A DNA stretch of 64,000 nt from Nioella sp965215655 (GTDB taxonomy: Bacteria; Pseudomonadota; Alphaproteobacteria; Rhodobacterales; Rhodobacteraceae), in NCBI RefSeq assembly GCF_965215655.1, contig NZ_OZ244111.1, positions 3,162,001 to 3,226,000 on the forward strand, written 5' to 3'. Both the position numbers and the translations under genes were made by a program. The notes beneath the pieces were generated by a model, which was not told where the DNA came from, searched no databases, and saw only the letters and a program-made list of their open reading frames with translations. Shown in pieces: positions 27,211 through 33,779 of this stretch. Each line of letters starts with the position of its first letter. The stretch's first letter is position 1.

Positions 27211-27383
27211 CCAGAGGACGCTCCGCCAGGACATCGCCGATGTTTGACCGAGAACCCGCAGGGATGCTACTCTGAAGGACAACCCGGATGCGGCCACGGG
27301 GCCGGTGGTCACCGTCGCGGACCGGGGCAGGAGGCCGTGGCGAGAACGGATCGGGCGCTTAGCGTACCCGCCGGAGGCTTTCC

Positions 27384-27785
27384 TTGACCTGTTTTTCCCG
27401 ATCCCTTTCCGTGGTCCTCTTTTCCGTGGCCTTTCTGCACCCCCCCCAGGCAGGCGCCCAGATACGCAGCTATACCTGTAGCGATGCCGATGCGTTCTTC
27501 GGATCCGTCTATGCACCGGGCTGGGACTACATTTCCGGCTACGGCTCCCGCTCTGACTGCGAGAACGCCTGTTGGGGCTTTGCCAGCTGCGAGGCCTATT
27601 ATTGCACCACCATCGGCTATTGCGTTGCGCTCCATGCCGGTCCGAGCACCTCGGGCGGCGGCACGGGAAGCGGGTCCGGGACCGGCTCGGTCGGGCCAAG
27701 CCGGTCCAACCTGCCCTTCGGTGCGGCCTGCGGCTTCAACTCCGAATGTCAGTCAGGTCAGTGCTGGCTTGGCTTCTGCCAGTAG
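27384..27785 (+). CDS. Secreted cysteine-rich protein with two Cys modules
   Basis: A 133-residue protein with a TTG start supported by GGAGG 7 nt upstream. A Sec signal peptide ends near QAGAQ. The mature part has ten Cys: six in a first module (SYTCSDADAFFG to GYCVAL), then a Gly/Ser-rich linker (STSGGGTGSGSGTGSVG) and four in a C-terminal module (AACGFNSECQSGQCWLGFC) resembling small disulfide knots. Probably exported and oxidised. It is flanked by a 170-bp repeat and a GTGTAC repeat. No function known. Confidence 0.75.
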   Translation: MTCFSRSLSVVLFSVAFLHPPQAGAQIRSYTCSDADAFFGSVYAPGWDYISGYGSRSDCENACWGFASCEAYYCTTIGYCVALHAGPSTSGGGTGSGSGTGSVGPSRSNLPFGAACGFNSECQSGQCWLGFCQ

Positions 27786-27796
27786 CGGATTCCGCG

Positions 27797-27856
27797 TTTC
27801 GTCTGCACGCAGGGTGTACGGGGGGTGCACGGGGGGTGTACGCCCGGCACCCCCCC
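27797..27856 (+). repeat. GTGTAC/G-run intergenic repeat, copy 2
   Basis: Same layout as 17163-17220: TTTCGTCTGCACGC, then GTGTAC/GTGCAC-GGGGGG units and GGCACCCCCCC. Here GGGGGGTG (27831-27838) pairs with CACCCCCC (27848-27855) and is followed by six T, so the end works as an intrinsic terminator for the Cys-rich protein gene. Confidence 0.85.
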
Positions 27857-27862
27857 TTTTTT
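27831..27862 (+). terminator. Terminator formed by the GTGTAC repeat
   Basis: 8-bp stem GGGGGGTG/CACCCCCC with a 9-nt loop, one C and then TTTTTT, ending about 75 nt after the stop codon of the Cys-rich secreted protein gene. Confidence 0.8.
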
Positions 27863-27893
27863 CGCCGCCGGACGGGTCGGAACAGGCCCGCCG

Positions 27894-29381
27894 CTAGCGG
27901 CTCAAGGTCCGCGCCACGGCGTCCTTCCACCCGGCATAAAGCCGCGCGCGCCCGGTCTCATCCATCCTCGGCTCGAATTCCCGCTCCAGCGCCCAGGTAT
28001 CAGCAAACCGGTCACGGTCCGGGTAGATCCCGGCCTTCATCCCGGCCAGCCACGCCGCCCCGAGCGCGGTGGTTTCCAGAATCTCGGGCCGGTGCACCGG
28101 CGCACCGAGAATGTCCGCGAGAAACTGCATGGTCCAGTCCGACGCGCTCATCCCGCCATCGACGCGCAGGATGCTGTCGCCGCCCGCCCCTTGCCAGTCG
28201 GCGCGCATCGCTTCCCACAGGTCACGTGTCTGATATCCCACGCTTTCCAGAGCCGCACGCGCGAATTCCGCGGGACCAGAACTGCGCGTCAGACCAAAGA
28301 CCGCCCCCCGGCAATCCGCATCCCAATAGGGGGCACCAAGGCCGGTGAAGGCGGGAACGAGATAGAGCTGTTGTTCAGGATCAGCGGTTTCGGCCAATCC
28401 CTGTGTCTCGGGCGCCGCGCCGATGATCTTCAGCCCATCCCGCAGCCATTGCACCACCGCACCGGCGATGAAGATCGATCCTTCCAGCGCATAGGTGGGC
28501 GTGCCGTCAAACTGGTAGGCGATCGTTCCCAGCATCCGGTTTTGTGACCTGACCAGCGTGTCGCCGGTATTGAGCAGCGCGAAACAGCCCGTTCCATAGG
28601 TCGATTTCAGCATCCCCGGCGCGAAACAGGCCTGCCCGATCGTCGCCGCCTGCTGGTCGCCCGCGACGCCCAGAATGGGCAGCGCCGCACCGAACAGGCC
28701 CGGTTCGGTCTCGCCGAACTCCGCCGCGCAATCCTTGACCTCGGGCAGCAGGCTCATCGGGATGTTCAGAAGACCGCAGATTTCCGCATCCCACTGGCTC
28801 TCGCGGACATTATAGAGCAGCGTCCGCGCCGCGTTGGTGGCGTCGGTCACATGGGCCGCGCCGCCCGTCAGCCGCCAGATCAGGAACGTATCGACGGTGC
28901 CGAAGGCCAGCTCACCGCGTGCCGCCCGCTCACGCGCGCCCTCCACATTGTCCAGCAGCCACGCCAGTTTCGTCCCGGAAAAATAGGGGTCCAGCAGCAG
29001 CCCGGTCTTGTCCTGCACCATGGCCTCGTGCCCCGCCTCGCGCAGCGCGGCACAGCGATCCGCCGTGCGGCGGTCCTGCCAGACGATGGCGTTATGCAGG
29101 GGAGCGCCGGTCGTCCGGTCCCACAGCAGCGTAGTCTCCCGCTGGTTGGTGATGCCGATCCCGGCAATCTCGGCCGCCGAAAGCCCGGCCTTGTCCAGCG
29201 CCGCGCGGCAGGTGTCGACAACCGTGGTCCAGATATCCTCGGGATCATGCTCGACCCAGCCCGAGGCCGGGAAATGCTGCGTGAACTCCTGCTGCGCGGT
29301 GGCCTTGATCTTCATGTCGCCGTCAAACACGATGGCACGGCTTGATGTAGTGCCCTGGTCGATGGCCAGAATATGGGTCAT
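27894..29381 (-). CDS. glpK: Glycerol kinase
   Basis: A 495-residue FGGY kinase phosphorylating glycerol to sn-glycerol 3-phosphate. ILAIDQGTTSSRAIVFD (phosphate binding), ITNQRETTLLWDR, VWQDRRTADRC, the FSGTKLAWLLDNV segment and LRVDGGMSASDWTMQFLADI are canonical. It lies downstream of glpD on the same strand but is separated from it by a 170-bp repeat, so it may have its own or a read-through promoter. Confidence 0.97.
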   Translation of the reverse strand: MTHILAIDQGTTSSRAIVFDGDMKIKATAQQEFTQHFPASGWVEHDPEDIWTTVVDTCRAALDKAGLSAAEIAGIGITNQRETTLLWDRTTGAPLHNAIVWQDRRTADRCAALREAGHEAMVQDKTGLLLDPYFSGTKLAWLLDNVEGARERAARGELAFGTVDTFLIWRLTGGAAHVTDATNAARTLLYNVRESQWDAEICGLLNIPMSLLPEVKDCAAEFGETEPGLFGAALPILGVAGDQQAATIGQACFAPGMLKSTYGTGCFALLNTGDTLVRSQNRMLGTIAYQFDGTPTYALEGSIFIAGAVVQWLRDGLKIIGAAPETQGLAETADPEQQLYLVPAFTGLGAPYWDADCRGAVFGLTRSSGPAEFARAALESVGYQTRDLWEAMRADWQGAGGDSILRVDGGMSASDWTMQFLADILGAPVHRPEILETTALGAAWLAGMKAGIYPDRDRFADTWALEREFEPRMDETGRARLYAGWKDAVARTLSR

Positions 29382-29454
29382 CGGTTCCTCCCTTGTTGTC
29401 GCGATCCTAGCGGGCGTTCCCTGACCCGCAAGTCATTCGGTTGATTCCGGCAGG

Positions 29455-29624
29455 GTTCGCCGCCTGCCGGCGTCGACCGGGGGGCGGCCCTCCTCAAGCC
29501 CCTTTGGGGCCCTCGTCGAGCCGCGTTGCCACGGGATATCGGGAAGCGTCGTGTGCCGGATCGGATGGTTGATGTGGTTGCGGGGTTGGGATGCCTCCGG
29601 CGGAGGTATTTTGGCCAAGATGAA
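29455..29624 (-). repeat. 170-bp structured repeat element, copy B (inverted)
   Basis: Reverse-strand counterpart of 27041-27210. Its first base lies 10 nt after the glpD stop codon on the same strand. It shares the 32-nt head, CCCGTGGCAACGCGG (29521-29535, offset 89) and CCCCGGTCGACGC (29470-29482, offset 142) with copy A. The internal hairpin reads GGGCCCC-AAA-GGGGCTT, with a G-C to C-G compensatory swap and a G-U pair relative to copy A. Confidence 0.88.
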
Positions 29625-29634
29625 AGACAGGCGC

Positions 29635-31206
29635 TCATTCCATTGCTGCCGGAGCATTGGCGGAAGCGATCATGAAGCGGTCGATGGCGGCGATCTGGTC
29701 CTCGGTCAATCTGAGCCCGAGCCGCGTGCGGCGCCAGACGACATCCTCGGCGCGGCGGGCATATTCCTTGCGCATGAGCCAATTGAGTTCTACCTCGGTA
29801 AGCGTTGCACCAAAATCACGGCCAAGGTCGGCGGCGTCGGTTGCATTCCCGAGGATATCGCGCGCCTCTGTGCCGTAGTGACGCACAAGCCGCTTGGCCC
29901 AGGCCGGGGTGAGGAACGGATAATCGGCGCGTAGCCCGTCGATCAGGACCTGCACGCCAGCCACGGGGAAATCCCCACCCGGCATGGAAACACCTGCCGT
30001 CCAGTCCCCGCGCGAGAGGGGCAGATACTGGCCGATCTTGTCCATCGCGCTTTCGGCAAGCTTTCGATAGGTGGTGATCTTGCCGCCGAAGACGTTGAGC
30101 ACCGGCGGCCCGTTCGCATCAACCTTCAGCACATAGTCGCGCGTTGCCGATTGGGCGGCGCTGGCCCCGTCATCATAAAGGGGGCGGACACCGGAATAGG
30201 TCCAGACCACGTCGTCGCGCGTCACGGGCTGCCTGAAATACTGGGACGCGAAGGCGCAGAGATAGTCCTGCTCCTCGCCGGTGCAGACCGGTTTCACCGA
30301 TGGGTCAGGATGGTCCAGATCGGTGGTGCCGATCAGGGTGAAATCCTCTTCATAGGGGATCGCAAAGATGATCCGCCCGTCTTCGCCCTGAAAGAAATAG
30401 CACTTGTCGTGATCGTAGAGCTTTCGGGTCACGATATGGCTGCCGCGCACCAGCCGCACGTTTTCCCGCGAATTCACGCGGATCTTCGTCTGGATCACGT
30501 CGCCAACCCAGGGGCCCGCCGCGTTGACCAGCATCTTTGCGCGCACCGTCCGCTGGCCGGTCTCATCCACCAGCGTGATGGCCCATTCATCCCCGTCTCG
30601 GGCCGCTGAAATCACCTTGGTGCGCACCATGATCTGCGCGCCGCGCGCCTCGGCATCGCGGGCATTCAGCACCACCAGCCGCGAATCCTGCACCCAGCAA
30701 TCGGAATACTCGTAAGCCTTGGTAAACCTGTCTTGCAGCGGTTGGCCCTCTGCTGCGGTGCGCAGGGCGACGGTCTTGGTTCCCGGCAGGATCTTTCGCC
30801 CGCCGAGATGATCATAAAGGAACAGGCCCAAGCGGATCAGCCAGGCCGGACGCCGCCCGCGCATCCAGGGCATGACCAGCCCAAGCAGCCGCGAGGTGGG
30901 CGTTGTGCTCTCGAACCGCATATCCTTGTGATAGGGCAGCACGAAGCGCATGGGCCAGCTGATATGGGGCATCGCGGACAGCAGCACCTCGCGTTCCTTC
31001 AGCGCCTCGCGCACCAGCCGGATCTCGAAATATTCCAGATAGCGCAGACCGCCATGGAAGAGCTTCGTCGCGGCAGAGGACGTCGCCGAGGCAAGGTCGT
31101 TCATCTCGGCCAGACCGACCGTCAGCCCCCGGCCTGCCGCGTCCCGCGCGATGCCGCAGCCATTGATGCCGCCGCCGATGATGAAGAGGTCATATTCCTC
31201 TGGCAT
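29635..31206 (-). CDS. glpD: Glycerol-3-phosphate dehydrogenase (aerobic, FAD)
   Basis: A 523-residue membrane-associated FAD enzyme that oxidises glycerol 3-phosphate to DHAP and feeds the quinone pool. YDLFIIGGGINGCGIARDAAGRG binds FAD, TKLFHGGLRYLEYFEIRLVREAL is the family signature, and GGKITTYRKLAESAM lies before the C-terminal domain (LNWLMRKEYARRAEDVVWRRTRLGL). The ATG starts at the conserved MPEEYDLFIIG. Divergent from glpR with operator-like repeats between. Confidence 0.96.
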   Translation of the reverse strand: MPEEYDLFIIGGGINGCGIARDAAGRGLTVGLAEMNDLASATSSAATKLFHGGLRYLEYFEIRLVREALKEREVLLSAMPHISWPMRFVLPYHKDMRFESTTPTSRLLGLVMPWMRGRRPAWLIRLGLFLYDHLGGRKILPGTKTVALRTAAEGQPLQDRFTKAYEYSDCWVQDSRLVVLNARDAEARGAQIMVRTKVISAARDGDEWAITLVDETGQRTVRAKMLVNAAGPWVGDVIQTKIRVNSRENVRLVRGSHIVTRKLYDHDKCYFFQGEDGRIIFAIPYEEDFTLIGTTDLDHPDPSVKPVCTGEEQDYLCAFASQYFRQPVTRDDVVWTYSGVRPLYDDGASAAQSATRDYVLKVDANGPPVLNVFGGKITTYRKLAESAMDKIGQYLPLSRGDWTAGVSMPGGDFPVAGVQVLIDGLRADYPFLTPAWAKRLVRHYGTEARDILGNATDAADLGRDFGATLTEVELNWLMRKEYARRAEDVVWRRTRLGLRLTEDQIAAIDRFMIASANAPAAME

Positions 31207-31245
31207 GAGAGTCCCGCTTTCCTGATGATGCGCGACTCCTCTCAC

Positions 31246-31289
31246 TTCGTGTTCGCTTTGTCAATTTTCATGTTCGCTTTTCTTCGCTT
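31246..31289. promoter_or_regulatory. Probable GlpR operator repeats between glpD and glpR
   Basis: TTCGCTT occurs three times, at 31252-31258, 31273-31279 and 31283-31289, with the first two 21 bp apart (two helical turns); a related TTCGTG precedes the first. TTCG-based repeats are typical of DeoR/GlpR-type operators. Confidence 0.6.
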
Positions 31290-31333
31290 CCGTGTGTGGA
31301 TTTCTTCGATATAAGAAAGGCGAAGGAGAGCCC

Positions 31334-32101
31334 ATGCCCATCACGCCCCGCCAGTCCGACATTCTCGACCGCGCCCGCAGCGACGGGCGGGTGATGGTGG
31401 AAGGGCTGGCCGAGGCCTTTGGCGTGACCGTCCAAACCATCCGCCGCGATCTGACGGAGCTGTGTGACGCACGGCTATTGGACCGCATCCATGGCGGCGC
31501 TGTGCTGCCCTCGGGCGTCACCAATATCGGCTACGAGGACCGCCGCCGCCTGAATGCGGATGCGAAAGAGGCCATCGCCCGCGCCTGTGCCAACGAGATC
31601 CCCAATGGCGCCTCGCTTTTCCTCAATATCGGGACGACAACCGAGGCCGTGGCCCGCGCGTTACTGGGGCATAGCGGGCTGATGGTGGTCACCAACAATA
31701 TGAACGCCGCGCAGATCTTGGCCGCGAACCCATCTTGCGAGGTGGTGCTGACCGGGGGCGCGCTGCGCCGGGCGGACGGGGGTCTTGTGGGCGATCTGGC
31801 GGTGCAGACGATCCGCGCCTTCAAGGTGGATGTGGCGGTGATCGGGGCGTCGGCGCTCGATGCCGACGGCGACCTGCTCGACTTCGATATTCAGGAGGTT
31901 CGGGTGGCCCATGCCATTTTGCAACAGGCTCGACAGGCCATTTTGGTCGCCGATCAGGGCAAGCTGACCCGCGCGGCCCCGGTGCGGATTGCCTCGCTGT
32001 CCGACCTCGATTTGTGGGTTACAGATGCGGAACCGCCTGCGGCGCTGCGCGCGCTCTGCCGTGACTCGGGCACCGCGATCAGGGTTGCTCAACCCGCGTG
32101 A
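31334..32101 (+). CDS. glpR: DeoR family regulator of glycerol metabolism
   Basis: A 255-residue regulator. The N-terminal HTH (RQSDILDRARSDGRVMVEGLAEAFGVTVQTIRRDL, LLDRIHGGAV) is the DeoR signature; the C-terminal sugar-phosphate sensor has FLNIGTTTEAVARAL and VGDLAVQTIRAFKVDVAVIGASALD. GAAGGAG precedes the ATG. Position divergent from glpD supports a glycerol-3-phosphate-responsive repressor. Convergent and overlapping by 23 nt with the esterase gene end. Confidence 0.93.
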   Translation: MPITPRQSDILDRARSDGRVMVEGLAEAFGVTVQTIRRDLTELCDARLLDRIHGGAVLPSGVTNIGYEDRRRLNADAKEAIARACANEIPNGASLFLNIGTTTEAVARALLGHSGLMVVTNNMNAAQILAANPSCEVVLTGGALRRADGGLVGDLAVQTIRAFKVDVAVIGASALDADGDLLDFDIQEVRVAHAILQQARQAILVADQGKLTRAAPVRIASLSDLDLWVTDAEPPAALRALCRDSGTAIRVAQPA

Positions 32102-32756
32102 GAAGAGCCTCGACCGCAGGCCCAAGCGCCTCGACAATCAGGGCCACGCCATCGGCATTCGGATGGATGCCATCGGCCTGCATGACCGCCCGAAGATCGG
32201 GGGCCGCAACGACCGGGGCAAGGAAGCTTTCAGCGTAGAGCGTGCCGTATTCCGCCGCCAGATCCGGATAGATCGCATCAAAGGCGGCCTGGTAGTCTGG
32301 CCCGTAGTTCAACGGGGCCTCCATGCCGACCAGCAGCACCTCGACCCCTGCCGCGCCCGCCGCGTCCAGTATGCCGGCCAGATTGGCCCGCGCAGCCTCT
32401 GGCGGCAGGCCGCGCAGCAGGTCATTGCCGCCAAGCGTTACGATCAGGGCCTGAACATCCGATGTCAGCGTCCAGCCGATCCGCGCCAGCCCGCCCGCCG
32501 TGGTATCCCCCGACACGCCCGCATTGATCAGCCGCACCTCGTGGCCACGCGCCTGCAACCATGCCTCCAGTTGTGGGACAAAGCCCTGATCGGCGGGCAG
32601 CCCGTAGCCTTGGGTCAGACTGTCGCCGAGCGCTGCAATCACCACCTCGTCGGCCCATGACGGTGCGGCAGTCAGGCCAAAGGCCAGCACAGCCGCCTTG
32701 CCCAATCCCCTCCGTCCCCCATATCCATGAGATATATACGCCCGGAGCCTTTTCAT
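32079..32756 (-). CDS. TesA-like arylesterase/lysophospholipase (SGNH hydrolase)
   Basis: About 225 residues with an N-terminal signal peptide (GKAAVLAFGLTAAPSWA). SGNH blocks: IAALGDSLTQGYGL (Ser), NAGVSGDTT, VTLGGNDLLRG (Asn) and DGIHPNADG (Asp/His). Divergent from a YbbA-like ATPase gene, exactly as tesA is divergent from ybbA-ybbP in E. coli. The annotated ATG overlaps the ATPase ATG by 2 nt on opposite strands; an internal TTG at 32705 is an alternative that would leave room for a promoter (TATATA at about 32733). Confidence 0.87.
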   Translation of the reverse strand: MKRLRAYISHGYGGRRGLGKAAVLAFGLTAAPSWADEVVIAALGDSLTQGYGLPADQGFVPQLEAWLQARGHEVRLINAGVSGDTTAGGLARIGWTLTSDVQALIVTLGGNDLLRGLPPEAARANLAGILDAAGAAGVEVLLVGMEAPLNYGPDYQAAFDAIYPDLAAEYGTLYAESFLAPVVAAPDLRAVMQADGIHPNADGVALIVEALGPAVEALLTRVEQP

Positions 32757-33426
32757 GACGTCCCCCATTCTGTGCCTCACTGATGTAACCCTGACGCTTG
32801 ATGGCAATGCCGGTCCGGTCGAGATTCTGCACGGGATCACGCTTGCGGTTGAAGCCGGGGAAACGGTGGGGTTGGTGGGGCCGTCGGGGTCGGGCAAATC
32901 GTCTCTCCTCATGCTCATGGGCGGGCTGGACCGGGCCACGGGTGGGCGGGTCGAGGCCTTGGGGCAGGACCTGACACCGATGACCGAGGACCGGTTGGCG
33001 CGCTTTCGCAGGGACAATATGGGCGTGGTCTTTCAAAGCTTCCACCTAATTCCCACCATGACCGCGCTGGAAAACGTGGCGACACCGCTGGAACTGGCGG
33101 GCCGCAAAGATGCGTTCGCACGGGCGGAGGAGGAACTGACCGCCGTGGGGCTTGCCGACAGGATGCAGCACTATCCCGGCCAGCTATCAGGCGGGGAGCA
33201 ACAACGTGTGGCACTGGCCCGCGCCGCGGCGCCGCGCCCGCGCATCCTGCTGGCCGATGAACCCACGGGCAATCTGGATGAGGCCAACGGGCGCGCGATC
33301 ATGGACTTGCTCTTTGACCTGCGCGACCGCCATGGCGCGACGCTGATCATGGTCACCCACGCGCCGGAGCTTGCCGCACGCTGCGACCGGGTGATCGGCC
33401 TGCGCGACGGGCGGCTCGACGCATGA
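32755..33426 (+). CDS. ABC transporter ATP-binding protein, YbbA/LolD type
   Basis: A 223-residue ATPase: Walker A GPSGSGKSS, signature LSGGEQQRVALARA, Walker B ILLADEPTGNLDE and the switch His in MVTHAPELA. The MacB/LolD/YbbA subgroup pairs with FtsX-type permeases; the YbbP-like permease follows. CGGAG lies about 8 nt before the ATG. Its stop overlaps the next gene by ATGA. Confidence 0.93.
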   Translation: MTSPILCLTDVTLTLDGNAGPVEILHGITLAVEAGETVGLVGPSGSGKSSLLMLMGGLDRATGGRVEALGQDLTPMTEDRLARFRRDNMGVVFQSFHLIPTMTALENVATPLELAGRKDAFARAEEELTAVGLADRMQHYPGQLSGGEQQRVALARAAAPRPRILLADEPTGNLDEANGRAIMDLLFDLRDRHGATLIMVTHAPELAARCDRVIGLRDGRLDA

Positions 33427-33779
33427 TCAGGGTCACCAACTACCCCGTGATTGGGCAGGTGGCGCGCGCCGCGAATGGCCGCCTGACCCTGACGCCGGAA
33501 CAGGATCTGATGCGGGAGGGCATCCTCTACCTCGTGGAACGCATGGTTCCCACCGAACGCCGCCTTGCCGTGCCCGGCGGCATGCTGCGCTTTGCCGAGA
33601 GCGGGCGGCTTTTCGCGCTGCTCGCGCGCGCCCTGCCGGAATGCCATGCGGCGCTTGACGAAGGCGCCGTGATCGACGCGCGCTTCCGCGATATTGCCGA
33701 CCCGATGGAGGCCGCCTTCACCGCACAGGAAATCCGCGACCGGCTGGCGCCGCCGTGGAACTGGGGCAAGCAACGATGA
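33423..33779 (+). CDS. 118-residue protein between ATPase and permease
   Basis: Not recognised. It is a soluble, mixed-charge protein with no signal peptide or membrane segment, two GG/GL-rich helical stretches (GGMLRFAESGRLFALLARAL) and a conserved-looking C-terminus PPWNWGKQR. Both ends overlap the flanking ABC genes by ATGA, which is strong evidence that it is translated with them at matched levels. It may be an accessory subunit or a cytoplasmic adaptor of the YbbA-YbbP-like complex. Confidence 0.75.
   Translation: MIRVTNYPVIGQVARAANGRLTLTPEQDLMREGILYLVERMVPTERRLAVPGGMLRFAESGRLFALLARALPECHAALDEGAVIDARFRDIADPMEAAFTAQEIRDRLAPPWNWGKQR

Noticed and set aside
27041..29624. Inverted repeats as ends of an insertion sequence or composite transposon
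   Set aside because: No transposase lies between them, no target duplications are visible, and the enclosed glpK is a housekeeping gene in its expected neighbourhood.
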